From the NCBI RefSeq assembly GCF_019904295.1, contig NZ_CP065359.1, positions 2,505,001 to 2,569,000 on the forward strand: a stretch of DNA of 64,000 nucleotides, read 5' to 3'. This document shows positions 27,437 to 35,681 of this stretch, in pieces (the stretch's first letter is position 1; each line of letters opens with the position of its first letter). The notes beneath the pieces were generated by a model. The model saw only the letters and a program-made list of their open reading frames with translations. It made no database searches and was not told the DNA's origin. The stretch is from Ruegeria sp. SCSIO 43209. GTDB taxonomy: Bacteria > Pseudomonadota > Alphaproteobacteria > Rhodobacterales > Rhodobacteraceae. Made by a program: the position numbers and the translations under genes.

Positions 27437-28117
27437 CTAGTGATTTTCGTCGGTTGTCCGATCGCGTTCCTGCAACGCCCGGATACGCATTCGTTGTGCG
27501 GCCTGAATATGCCCGCGCATTTCTGTCTCGGCCGCCGCGCCATCACGTGCCTTCAGCGCGGCCATGATACGCCGATGTTCAGCGACTGCCGCTTCGGCCC
27601 GATCCCCGTCCAACAATTGCGACGGCCCAAGGATCAGCAGCGCCTTCTGCAAGGACAGCATGGATTTCGCGAGAAATCGGTTCTTGGCTGCATCCAAAAG
27701 CGTGGCGTGAAATATCCGGTTGATCCGAGCCGCGTCTGGACCTGTGCCAGCCTCGGCCAATCGATCATTCAAAACATCCAACTCGTCCAATTCGACATCC
27801 GACGCCGCACGCGCTGCTAGACGGGCCGCAGTGCCCTCGAGCACTGCGCGCATCTCATAGAGTTCCATCACCTCGGCGTAATCCAGACTGCGGACGGTCG
27901 CGCCCTGCCGCGGTACATGCGTGACCAGGCCGTCGGTCTCCAGCTGCCGGATCGCCTCGCGCACCGGTGTTCGGCTGACACCCAACCGTTCAGACAGCTC
28001 AATCTCGCGCAGGCGCTCGCCGGGCAGAAGGGTGCCCTCGCGAATCTCATCCAACAAGCGTTGATACGCCGAATTGCCTTGCGGGCCAGGCTGTAAGGGG
28101 TCGTCCTGAATGGTCAT
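27437..28117 (-). CDS. GntR family (FCD-type) regulator of the tricarboxylate island
   Basis: A regulator of about 226 residues. The start is set at ATG 28117 (MTIQDD) because the frame's first ATG (28156) falls inside a strong operator palindrome. The winged helix-turn-helix is GERLREIELSERLGVSRTPVREAIRQLE, then DGLVTHVPRQGATVRSL. The C-terminal all-helical FCD ligand domain includes EMRAVLEGTAARLAA, and the metal-binding His pattern of FCD proteins may be met by NRIFHATL and EHRRIM. It heads the tcuAB operon and is divergent from an AbrB-type permease. Two matching operators (28147-28167 and 30458-30478) are its likely targets, with a carboxylate as inducer. Confidence 0.88.
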   Translation of the reverse strand: MTIQDDPLQPGPQGNSAYQRLLDEIREGTLLPGERLREIELSERLGVSRTPVREAIRQLETDGLVTHVPRQGATVRSLDYAEVMELYEMRAVLEGTAARLAARAASDVELDELDVLNDRLAEAGTGPDAARINRIFHATLLDAAKNRFLAKSMLSLQKALLILGPSQLLDGDRAEAAVAEHRRIMAALKARDGAAAETEMRGHIQAAQRMRIRALQERDRTTDENH

Positions 28118-28146
28118 CGCGTGCTCACTTGTCTTCTTGCGTCCAT

Positions 28147-28167
28147 TTGTATACATTTGGATACATA
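28147..28167. promoter_or_regulatory. GntR operator 1, between the GntR gene and the AbrB-type permease gene
   Basis: A 21-bp imperfect palindrome with half-sites TTGTATAC and ATACATA, placed 29 bases before the GntR start and 28 bases before the permease start. It matches the site at 30458-30478 at 18 of 21 positions. FCD-type GntR proteins commonly bind TNGTATACNA-like dyads. Autoregulation and control of the divergent permease are inferred. Confidence 0.75.
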
Positions 28168-28195
28168 GTGAGTCAATATTGTCGGAAGCTGCACT

Positions 28196-29260
28196 TTGCC
28201 CACCCAGAACAAAACACCTTCTCTCCTCGCAAAGCGGGCCCTAACACTGGGCTTGGCACTTCTTGGCACAGGGCTATTCTGGGCGTTGGATCTGCCATTG
28301 CCTTTTCTGTTCGGCCCGATGAGCGCGTGTCTGATTGCGGCTCTGGCTCATGCGCCAATGGAAGGCTTTGGTCAGGTCTCGATTGCGGCGCGCACCATAC
28401 TTGGCGTGGCTGTGGGGGCTTCGATTACCCCAGCCCTATTTGCAGAACTGCCGAAGATGGCAGCGTCGATTGCACTGATCCCGTTCTTTATCCTGCTGAT
28501 CGCGCTGGTCGGAGTGCCATTCTTCCGCAAGGTCTGGGGCTTTGATACCACGACCGCGTTTTACGCGGCCATGCCCGGCGGATTGCAGGATATGATCATC
28601 TTCGGGGCCGAGGCTGGCGCTAACCCGCGAACGCTGTCCCTGATCCACGGAACCCGCGTTCTGATTATTGTAACGCTGGCCCCTCTGTTTCTTACGGTGT
28701 TTTACGACGCCCAACTCACTAACCCAATCGGAGAACCCGCGCGCAACCTGCCGATACATGAATTGGCGCTGATGGTTCTTGCTGCCTTTGTCGGCTGGAA
28801 AGGCGGTGAGCGGATCGGCTTGTTCGGAGCGTCGATTCTAGGGCCAATGATCCTGACGGCTGCGTTGTCACTGGGCGACTTCATTCACACCCGACCGCCT
28901 CGCGAGGCCATCCTTGCAGCTCAGTTCTTTATCGGCTGCGGTATCGGCGTGAAATTCGTAGGTGTCACATGGGTCGAACTACGCCGTGTGGTAGCGGCGG
29001 GATTCGCCTATGTCATTGTCCTCGCCGTTCTGGCGGCCGCTTTCACTGCCGTTGTCACCACCTTGGGGCTGGGCCAACCGGTCGAGGCATTTTTGGCCTT
29101 TGCCCCCGGCGGGCAGGCAGAAATGACAGTTCTGGCCATCGTCTCAGGCGCGGATCTGGGCTTTGTGATCACGCATCATCTGACAAGGATCGTGTTGGTA
29201 ATCATCGGTGCGCCGATAGCGGCCAACCTTATCCTGCGCTGGTCCAAACCTCGGGGTTGA
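28196..29260 (+). CDS. AbrB-family membrane protein (putative carboxylate or ammonia-type permease/regulator)
   Basis: A 354-residue integral membrane protein of the AbrB (AbrB-duplication) family, with about ten hydrophobic segments in two related halves. The two repeats are visible as LPFLFGPMSACLI / MPGGLQDMIIFG and ASILGPMILTAAL / APGGQAEMTVLAI. The start is a TTG at 28196 with GGAAG upstream. It is divergent from the GntR gene across the shared operator and lies in a tricarboxylate island. A role in carboxylate transport is likely by context, but the transported compound is not known for most members. Its 3' end overlaps the convergent dehydrogenase gene by 32 bp. Confidence 0.82.
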   Translation: MPTQNKTPSLLAKRALTLGLALLGTGLFWALDLPLPFLFGPMSACLIAALAHAPMEGFGQVSIAARTILGVAVGASITPALFAELPKMAASIALIPFFILLIALVGVPFFRKVWGFDTTTAFYAAMPGGLQDMIIFGAEAGANPRTLSLIHGTRVLIIVTLAPLFLTVFYDAQLTNPIGEPARNLPIHELALMVLAAFVGWKGGERIGLFGASILGPMILTAALSLGDFIHTRPPREAILAAQFFIGCGIGVKFVGVTWVELRRVVAAGFAYVIVLAVLAAAFTAVVTTLGLGQPVEAFLAFAPGGQAEMTVLAIVSGADLGFVITHHLTRIVLVIIGAPIAANLILRWSKPRG

Positions 29261-30209
29261 TCATGTGAACCGGAGCGCCTGCAGCGTAGGCGTTCACTTG
29301 ATCGAAAATGTCCGAAAATTGCAGATCGAACTCATCCTCGGTCACAAAGCCGATATGCGGCGTCGCAATCAGATTTGGATGCGAAAGCAAGGGGTCTTTC
29401 GGATCATTGAGGGGTTCGGAATCGAAGACATCGATTGCGGCCTTCCCGGGATGACCGGCATTCAGCGCCCCAAGCAATGCCCCTTTTGCAATAAGGCCAG
29501 CACGAGATGTATTCACAAACAGTGATCCCGGCTTCATGTGTGCGAAGTCCGACGCAGTAATGATGCCGTTTGTGCCTGGCTTCAGGCGAACATGGATCGA
29601 GACAACATCGCTGTTGGCAAAGAAAGCTTCGCGGTTCGCGGCGACCTGAACACCATCTGCCTGCGCCCGAACCCGACCTTCATCTGAGGACCACCAGACT
29701 ACATTCATTCCAAATGCCTCGGCGTAGCCCGCGACAGCGCGTGCGATACGGCCATAGCCGTACAGTCCCAGCTGCCGCCCTCTCAGCGTCTTGCCAACTC
29801 CGGCCTGCCACCGCCCCGCTTTGACCGAGGCCATCTGCGCCGGTAAATCGCGCATCCCGGCCATGATCAGCGCCCAAGTGAGTTCGGCTGCAGCATACGA
29901 AGGCGTTCCACCATGCATGTTTGAACACAGCAGAACACCGTTGTCCGAGCATGCCTGCACATCAACGTGCGGATACACGCTGCGCTGACTTATCAATCTC
30001 AGGTTCGGCAGCTTTTCGATCAAGTCGCGGGTTACCTTGGTGCGTTCGCGAAACAGAACCAACGCCTCGGCCTCCTGCAACCGTGCCGCCAATTCATCGG
30101 TATCCTCGACATGATCTGTCCAGATCTTCACTTCGTGGTCGGATAGCTTTCCAAAACAAGGCAAGCCCTGCAGTGTATCAAACCAATCATCCAGAATGTG
30201 AACCTTCAT
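29229..30209 (-). CDS. D-2-hydroxyacid dehydrogenase
   Basis: A 326-residue NAD(P)-dependent D-isomer-specific 2-hydroxyacid dehydrogenase. The nucleotide-binding loop is LGLYGYGRIARAVAGYA (GxGxxx). The catalytic Arg, Glu and His are expected at VSIHVRLKPGTNG, AAIDVFDSEPL and NLIATPHIGFVTED. The ATG overlaps the stop of the preceding 78-residue gene (ATGA). Both genes lie under the second GntR operator, so it probably reduces or oxidises a 2-oxo/2-hydroxy intermediate of carboxylate breakdown. Confidence 0.9.
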   Translation of the reverse strand: MKVHILDDWFDTLQGLPCFGKLSDHEVKIWTDHVEDTDELAARLQEAEALVLFRERTKVTRDLIEKLPNLRLISQRSVYPHVDVQACSDNGVLLCSNMHGGTPSYAAAELTWALIMAGMRDLPAQMASVKAGRWQAGVGKTLRGRQLGLYGYGRIARAVAGYAEAFGMNVVWWSSDEGRVRAQADGVQVAANREAFFANSDVVSIHVRLKPGTNGIITASDFAHMKPGSLFVNTSRAGLIAKGALLGALNAGHPGKAAIDVFDSEPLNDPKDPLLSHPNLIATPHIGFVTEDEFDLQFSDIFDQVNAYAAGAPVHMINPEVWTSAG

Positions 30210-30442
30210 CGACTTTCCACACCTTGCCCGGTGTTCAGTTTTCTTGGCGTCGGCACAAAATGCAGCGTATCGAGTGCTGCAAGCGCATTGCGGACCCGCT
30301 CGCTTTGATCCAGCAAATGGTTGAACTGCTCATCGCACCCGGCGATCGGCGTCGGGTATTCCGCAATATCCCGCCGCAGGACCGACTGCGCCAGCCTGAG
30401 TTCCTGACGCGCAATATCGAGGCATTCAGAATAATTGTTCAT
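30206..30442 (-). CDS. Small helical protein, unknown function, coupled to the hydroxyacid dehydrogenase
   Basis: A 78-residue soluble protein with a GAAGGTG ribosome site 6 bases before the ATG and a 4-bp ATGA overlap with the dehydrogenase gene. It is rich in Leu, Arg, Glu and Gln, and is predicted mostly helical (ARQELRLAQSVLRRDI; LLDQSERVRNALAALDTL). I do not recognise the family. It is the first gene after the second GntR operator, 15 bases away, so it is expressed with the island. A subunit, chaperone or regulatory role cannot be chosen from the sequence. Confidence 0.7.
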   Translation of the reverse strand: MNNYSECLDIARQELRLAQSVLRRDIAEYPTPIAGCDEQFNHLLDQSERVRNALAALDTLHFVPTPRKLNTGQGVESR

Positions 30443-30457
30443 CGTGGCACCTTCATA

Positions 30458-30478
30458 TTGTATACCTTAGTATACATA
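30458..30478. promoter_or_regulatory. GntR operator 2, upstream of the small gene and hydroxyacid dehydrogenase
   Basis: A 21-bp imperfect palindrome with half-sites TTGTATAC and GTATACATA. It differs from operator 1 at only three positions (9, 12 and 14). It lies 15 bases before the start of the 78-residue gene, close enough to overlap its promoter, which suits repression by the GntR protein at 27437-28117. Confidence 0.75.
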
Positions 30479-30493
30479 ACAGAGATCCCAGTT

Positions 30494-31582
30494 TCAACTG
30501 CCGCTCCACACAGAGCCGGGTATGTAAACATGCCCATCTGCAAGCTTTCGCGCAGTCCGCACCAGACCAGCAGAGTTTACGTTGAAGTCCCCGTCATTCG
30601 AGAAGTCCACCAGCACATCAATCTTTCCAGAAGCGTGTTCCAGCACAACTTCAGCTGGGCTTGCCTTAGGTCGGTCCAACAACCCATCAGCGACGGTTCC
30701 GGGCGTCAAAGCACAAGACGCCATGCACTGCGCACCCGTAACGGCCATTGTCGGGTGAGTTTTCCATGGCATGAAATACCGAACTGCAAGGGTTCCGCCC
30801 TCTTTGGCTGGTGCCAACAGCCCGAATTTGGGGGTTACCGATTTCGATACATCCCCCATACCCATCAGTTCCCCGGCTTCGATCCGAACTGCCTCCATCC
30901 GGGCAAAGAAAGAGCGGTTGGCGTCCAGTTCTTCCGCGCTTTCATACCCAGTTAGTCCAAAATCGGTGGCGCGGGCCATAGCCATAGGCATGGCAACATC
31001 CATACAGGTTAGCTCGACCCCTTGCACCGTATCGCGCAGATTTCCGGTGGGCAGAAATGCACCCGTTGCCGAACCCACAACTCCCATAAAACTCAGTTGT
31101 ACCGGTGCAGATTGCCCAGGAACTCCGGCAATCTCGGCATCGCCCTCATAGGCCAGTTCACCACCCGGGGTCTGCACTTTGGCAACCACTCGCGCACCCG
31201 TATTAACTGCGCGTATCCGGACCACGGTCTCATCGCCTTGAGGCTGAAACAAACCCATTTCAATTGCGGCAGGAGCGACGCCGGAAAGAATGTTTCCGCA
31301 AGTTGGCTTGAAGTCGACCAGCTTTTCCTCAACCGAAACCTGCGCGAAGAAATAATCGATATCGGCCCATTCATCATCGCTGACAGATAACATGGCTACC
31401 TTGGTCGTCACAGCAGTACCGCCACCGATTCCGTCAATGTTAAACGCCTGCCCGGCCCCTAGGGCAGCGACCAGCACATCAGCCAACGTGTCCATATCCA
31501 CGGGCAGGTCAGAGCGACGAAAATAGGGCCCCCGCGAAGTACCGCCACGCATGAAAATATACGGGATTGCTGTCTGGGTCAT
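30494..31582 (-). CDS. PrpF-family isomerase (4-oxalomesaconate tautomerase / aconitate isomerase-like)
   Basis: A 362-residue protein of the PrpF family, which shares the diaminopimelate-epimerase fold and moves a double bond in unsaturated tricarboxylates. MRGGTSRGPYFRRSDLP near residue 11 and FKPTCGNILSGVAPAAIEMG (active Cys of the first half) are typical. CMASCALTPGTV is the counterpart in the second half. GGAGG precedes the ATG. Known reactions are trans-to-cis aconitate, methylaconitate isomerisation and oxalomesaconate tautomerisation. Next to tcuAB and a tricarboxylate transporter, aconitate or tricarballylate metabolism is the best guess. Confidence 0.87.
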   Translation of the reverse strand: MTQTAIPYIFMRGGTSRGPYFRRSDLPVDMDTLADVLVAALGAGQAFNIDGIGGGTAVTTKVAMLSVSDDEWADIDYFFAQVSVEEKLVDFKPTCGNILSGVAPAAIEMGLFQPQGDETVVRIRAVNTGARVVAKVQTPGGELAYEGDAEIAGVPGQSAPVQLSFMGVVGSATGAFLPTGNLRDTVQGVELTCMDVAMPMAMARATDFGLTGYESAEELDANRSFFARMEAVRIEAGELMGMGDVSKSVTPKFGLLAPAKEGGTLAVRYFMPWKTHPTMAVTGAQCMASCALTPGTVADGLLDRPKASPAEVVLEHASGKIDVLVDFSNDGDFNVNSAGLVRTARKLADGHVYIPGSVWSGS

Positions 31583-31632
31583 CTCGAACCCCTCCTCTAC
31601 AAACCGTCAAAAACTGTTGTGTTTTCAGCTTT

Positions 31633-31661
31633 GTCCGACCTGACTGCTTCGCAGGCCGGAC
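31633..31661 (-). terminator. Hairpin between the tctA-tctB fusion gene and the prpF-like gene
   Basis: Stem of GTCCG and CCTG paired with CAGG and CGGAC, with one internal mismatch and a 9-base loop, 13 bases after the fusion gene's stop in the minus direction. There is no T-tract, so partial termination or mRNA stabilisation is more likely than full termination. Confidence 0.45.
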
Positions 31662-31674
31662 CTCTGTGGAGCAT

Positions 31675-33705
31675 TCATTTCAGTGGCCATGGCAGGCTCA
31701 CCATGTCTTGCAACAGTCCCGGTGGGAAATCCCGGTTCAGAGCGCCTGCCATGACGCACATTAAACCGATGCCGCAGGCTGTCAGGATCAGCGTCATCTG
31801 CCAGCTTGAACCGGCTCGAATGCGGAAGAAGGCAATCAGAAACCCGATCAGGGCTAGGATGAAACCAACAACCCACGTTGCCGCGATAAGACCTGCAAAC
31901 CACGCCAACGTCGACCAAAGCCCATGCGGAGCGCTCGCATCTTCACCGGCAATTTCCTTATCGGCAAAGATTGCATCACCCTCGGGTCTCCGCATCATCT
32001 GGATCAGCAGGATCACGCAGCAGAACAAGGACACACTGCCGATCACCAACGGGATGATCTTGTCGGTCATGTTGTAGTCTGGGATCATGTTGGCGTTGAT
32101 CAATGCCGCGATTAGGTAGGCCATGATCACCAGCAGGAAGATCAACGGCGCGCGCTTGCTGCCAGACTGGACTTCACCTTCGGCCATGATCATCTTAGCC
32201 TGCCGAATTCCTAAAATGACCGAAGCCACGGTGACCAAGATCAGAACAATCACGATCGGGCTGAAGACATACTCCATGCCCTCACCAAAGCTTTTGCGGA
32301 ACCGGAATGAGGCAATCTGGAACGCCTGATTGGTAAACTTCTCAACCGGGTTCGACAGCACGAACCCAATAAGAAAGGCCGGACGCGACCAATCGAACCG
32401 GCGCAGGAAGATCCCGATCAGGCCAATCACGAACAGCGCCAGAAGGTCTTCGAAGTTCTGACCGGACTGGAAGGCTGCAAAGCTGATCAGCATGAACAGG
32501 AAAGGTGCCAGATAGGTGAAGCGGATCGTTGTCAGCTTAGCGATGCCTCCGGAAGCCGCGATGCACAGGATGGTGCCCACGACGTTAGCAAGCGCCAAAA
32601 GCCAAACGATCGAATAGGTGATGTCGAGATTGTCCTTGAGCATGCTTGGACCGACCTCGATGTCGCCAGACCCCAACAGAGCCACTGCGCCGATGAAGAT
32701 CGCCATCGAGCCCGAGCCGGGAATGCCGAACAGTAGCGTAGGCACCAGCCCGCCGCCTTCCTTGGCGTTGTTTGAGCTTTCCGGCCCGATGACGCCACGC
32801 ACTTCGCCCTTGCCGAAGTTGCTTTTATCTTTGGTCGATTGAACCGAATGGCCGTAAGCGATCCAGTCGACGACCGAACCGCCTAGGCCGGGAATGACGC
32901 CAACGACCACCCCGATGATCGAGCAGCGAACAGACAGCCAGATATTCGCGGCCCAGTCTTTGACGCCGTCCAGCCAACCCGCCCCCAGCGAAGCCCCTTT
33001 GGCAATCGATCGATCCTGCCGCAGCAGCGAGACGATTTCGGGAACGGCAAAGATGCCCAATCCAACGATGACCAGCTTCAAACCATCTGTCAGATACGGA
33101 ATGTCATAGGTTGCCATACGGAGCGAACCGCCAGCGTCCGCCTCACCAATTGTGCCAACCATCAACCCAAGCCCAGCAGCTGCGACGCCCTTTAAGGGGA
33201 TGCGCCCAGCCAGAATGGCAACCATGGAAAGGCCGAGGATGGTGATCATCAGCATCTCTGGTAGACCAAACGCCAGAACGATGGGCCGCGCGACCAGAAT
33301 GAACATTGTTAGGAAGGTTGCGCCGACCAAACCGCCAAACAGCGATGAAGCGAACGCGGCAGATAGTGCCCGCGCAGCCTCACCCTTCTTCGCCATTGGG
33401 AAGCCGTCCAGGACAGTTGCCTGAGAGGCGGAACTGCCGGGGATCCCCATAAGAACAGAAGCAAAGGTGTCAGAGGTCGGAACAACGGCGACCATCCCGA
33501 TCATCAGCGCCAAACCAAGGATTGGGTCCATCCCGAACATGAAAGGCAGCAACAGGGACAAACCGGCAATACCGCCAAGTCCCGGGAAAACACCTACGGC
33601 CAGTCCCATAACGACACCGAGAACAAGATATCCCAGTACGATAGGTTGCAGGATCAAACCCCACGCATCATTGAGCGCAGGAAGAGCGGTGGCGAAAACC
33701 TCCAT
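31675..33705 (-). CDS. Fused TctA-TctB tripartite tricarboxylate transporter permease
   Basis: A 676-residue membrane protein. Residues 1 to about 500 are a complete TctA: GLAVGVFPGLGGIAGLSLLLPF near residue 35, LMGIPGSSASQATVLDGFPMAKKGE, VVGVIPGLGGSVVDWIAYGHS and ESSNNAKEGGGLVPTLLFGIPGSGSMA. From about residue 520 a charged linker leads into four hydrophobic segments of TctB type (PLIFLLVIMAYLIAALI to the end). TctA and TctB are normally separate, as in the operon at 14.6-16.6 kb. The gene follows tctC after a hairpin. AAAGG precedes the ATG. Confidence 0.92.
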   Translation of the reverse strand: MEVFATALPALNDAWGLILQPIVLGYLVLGVVMGLAVGVFPGLGGIAGLSLLLPFMFGMDPILGLALMIGMVAVVPTSDTFASVLMGIPGSSASQATVLDGFPMAKKGEAARALSAAFASSLFGGLVGATFLTMFILVARPIVLAFGLPEMLMITILGLSMVAILAGRIPLKGVAAAGLGLMVGTIGEADAGGSLRMATYDIPYLTDGLKLVIVGLGIFAVPEIVSLLRQDRSIAKGASLGAGWLDGVKDWAANIWLSVRCSIIGVVVGVIPGLGGSVVDWIAYGHSVQSTKDKSNFGKGEVRGVIGPESSNNAKEGGGLVPTLLFGIPGSGSMAIFIGAVALLGSGDIEVGPSMLKDNLDITYSIVWLLALANVVGTILCIAASGGIAKLTTIRFTYLAPFLFMLISFAAFQSGQNFEDLLALFVIGLIGIFLRRFDWSRPAFLIGFVLSNPVEKFTNQAFQIASFRFRKSFGEGMEYVFSPIVIVLILVTVASVILGIRQAKMIMAEGEVQSGSKRAPLIFLLVIMAYLIAALINANMIPDYNMTDKIIPLVIGSVSLFCCVILLIQMMRRPEGDAIFADKEIAGEDASAPHGLWSTLAWFAGLIAATWVVGFILALIGFLIAFFRIRAGSSWQMTLILTACGIGLMCVMAGALNRDFPPGLLQDMVSLPWPLK

Positions 33706-33743
33706 AGCGGCCGCCTTTCATATACTGTCTTGTGTTTGAAAAA

Positions 33744-33770
33744 GCGCGCACCCGACATTGGGGTGCGCGC
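33744..33770 (-). terminator. Hairpin with T-tract between tctC and the tctA-tctB fusion gene
   Basis: Perfect 10-bp stem GCGCGCACCC / GGGTGCGCGC with a 7-base loop. In the minus direction it is followed at once by TTTTTC, so it reads as an intrinsic terminator or attenuator after tctC. Partial readthrough would give less permease than binding protein. Confidence 0.82.
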
Positions 33771-33784
33771 TGTGGTGTGTGGGT

Positions 33785-34873
33785 TTAGTTCAGCTCGACA
33801 CCGTAGGCTTCTTTGAGCCAGTTCAGAACGTAGCCTTTGGCATTGTCGTCGACGTTTGTCGCGGTTTGCAGCGCCGCCTTGGAACCGTCGCCCACAAATA
33901 CCGGGTACTTACCGACGCGTTTGGACGAAATATCAGCAAAGTCGCCGCGCTCGGTCACAGCCTGAAACGCTGCGGTGTAGGCGTCGACCACTTCCTGTGG
34001 TGTATCACCAGGCAGAAAAGCCAACTTCTGAACCGGGAAACCCGCGACAAAGAACGCTTTCCAAGCGTCCCACGCCTCGCCACTGGTTTCACAACCATCC
34101 GTTGCCTCGCAAACCTCTTTGAAGGTTGGAATATCAGGGAAGGTCGGGTCGCGGACGATGTTTCCATCGGCATCCAGCGCCCCCCAGGTCATCATCGGCA
34201 CAGCCTGACCGGCCTCAACCAGCGGGGCGGATCCACCCAAATAGCCGGATGAGGTCTGATAGTCGATGTTAGCTTCGCCACGTTCGAACATCAGACGACC
34301 ATCGCCACGGCCTTTGATGCCGAAGACTGGCTCAACGTTCATACCCAGCATTTGCCATGCCAACAGCGGCACGAGATCCAGACGCGTTGCGCCCTGCGAG
34401 CCGTAGATGAAGTTCGTGTCTTTCAACGCATTTGCGGAGCCATCAAACTTGGCACCATCTTCTGCGTTCAAATAGGCGACACCTCCTGTCCCGGACGCCA
34501 TAACCGGGATCCAGTCGTTGTATTCATAACGCACGCGCGGATCGCTCAGTAGATAAGGGAATTGAGTTGAACCGGAAGTGCCGAACAACAAGGTTCCATC
34601 ATCGTGGCTTTGTTCCTGGAACCAGTTTGCGCCTTTGGTCGAACCAGCACCTGGCATGAATTTCACGACCACGGTCGGTTGACCCGGAAGAGCTTCGGAC
34701 AGAAGCGGCGCAAAGAAGTTGGCCCATTTCGCCGAACCACCCGTTTCCGAGAACGGGATGACCCATTCGATGGTCTTGCCCGAGAAATCAACCTCGGCAG
34801 CGGCAGGTGCAGCGATACCGGCGGCGGCGATCAGCCCCACGACGGCGCGACGGGTGAAGTTGGAAATGGTCAT
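33785..34873 (-). CDS. tctC: Tripartite tricarboxylate transporter substrate-binding protein (TctC family)
   Basis: A 362-residue periplasmic binding protein of the Bug/TctC family, somewhat longer than usual (about 320). GGAGG lies 6 bases before the ATG. The N-terminus has FTRRAVVGLIAAAGIAAPAAA, an Arg-Arg signal peptide that could be Tat- or Sec-type. Mature landmarks are IEWVIPFSETGGSAKWA (ligand loop) and PGAGSTKGANWF. It is the first gene of tctC-tctAB and is divergent from the TctDE-like two-component genes that probably control it. A tricarboxylate ligand is likely from context. Confidence 0.9.
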   Translation of the reverse strand: MTISNFTRRAVVGLIAAAGIAAPAAAEVDFSGKTIEWVIPFSETGGSAKWANFFAPLLSEALPGQPTVVVKFMPGAGSTKGANWFQEQSHDDGTLLFGTSGSTQFPYLLSDPRVRYEYNDWIPVMASGTGGVAYLNAEDGAKFDGSANALKDTNFIYGSQGATRLDLVPLLAWQMLGMNVEPVFGIKGRGDGRLMFERGEANIDYQTSSGYLGGSAPLVEAGQAVPMMTWGALDADGNIVRDPTFPDIPTFKEVCEATDGCETSGEAWDAWKAFFVAGFPVQKLAFLPGDTPQEVVDAYTAAFQAVTERGDFADISSKRVGKYPVFVGDGSKAALQTATNVDDNAKGYVLNWLKEAYGVELN

Positions 34874-35012
34874 TGGTTCCTCCCTGTTGACCAGACAATC
34901 ACGTCATCGCCCCCGGCGCTACCGTGATCGCAAATAGAACTGTGGGGTTGATTCCCCCTCCCATCTGGCAATCATGGAGCGCCAACCTTGCGCGAAACTT
35001 GCGGGAGACCCG

Positions 35013-35681
35013 ATGCGGATCGTCATAGTCGAGGACAATGAGCCACTCGCCAATGCCATTGCTTATCGCCTTCGTGACCGAGGTCATGCGGCAGATATAC
35101 TGACTGACGGAGATGCGGCTGACCTTTACCTTCAACAAGAAGGCGCGGATTTGATCGTTTTGGATATCAACCTACCCGGCCGGTCAGGGTTGGACATCCT
35201 GAGGTCGCTTCGCGAACGTGGTGACAGTGCGCCCGTGATCCTGCTAACAGCGCGCACCGAAACAAGCGACCGGGTGACCGGTTTGGATATGGGCGCAGAT
35301 GACTATCTGGTCAAACCCTTCGAAATGGACGAGTTAGAAGCACGCGTCCGAGCGCTTTCTCGGCGCAAAGAACTTGACTACGGAGCGCGGGAGAGCATCG
35401 GTAGCCTCGAATTCGACCGCGCATCGCGTCAGGTTAGTGTTCAGGGCGAAGTCATGGATATACCACGGCGGGAAATAGCGGTGCTTGAATGCCTGTTGGA
35501 GCGTCGGGGCAGAATTGTTCCTAAAAGCCAACTCACAGATTATGTCTATGGCGTTGGGGCCGATGTCGATGACTCAGCTGTTGAACCTCATGTGTCGCGG
35601 TTACGAAAACGCCTTCAGAATCTCGGCATTAAGATCAAGACAGCGCGCGGTCTGGGGTACCTTCTTGAGGTGCAGAAGTGA
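35013..35681 (+). CDS. tctD: OmpR-family response regulator (TctD-like)
   Basis: A 222-residue response regulator. The start at 35013 (MRIVIVEDNEPLA) has GGGAG upstream; 13 extra codons are open but unsupported. The receiver domain has the acidic pair in VEDNE, the phosphorylated D51 in LIVLDINLPG, the LLTARTE Thr and the VKPFEMDELEARV Lys. The C-terminal winged helix binds DNA (VDDSAVEPHVSRLRKRL). The GTG of the kinase gene overlaps its stop. It faces tctC, the arrangement in which TctDE controls citrate/tricarboxylate uptake. Confidence 0.92.
   Translation: MRIVIVEDNEPLANAIAYRLRDRGHAADILTDGDAADLYLQQEGADLIVLDINLPGRSGLDILRSLRERGDSAPVILLTARTETSDRVTGLDMGADDYLVKPFEMDELEARVRALSRRKELDYGARESIGSLEFDRASRQVSVQGEVMDIPRREIAVLECLLERRGRIVPKSQLTDYVYGVGADVDDSAVEPHVSRLRKRLQNLGIKIKTARGLGYLLEVQK

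Noticed and set aside
28118..28156. Upstream ATG of the GntR gene
   Set aside because: It lies inside the operator palindrome and adds 13 residues without homology; the ATG at 28117 is preferred.
29921..30955. 344-residue plus-strand open frame
   Set aside because: It runs antisense across three well-supported minus-strand genes and an operator, has no ribosome site and reads as Pro/Arg/Ser-rich noise.
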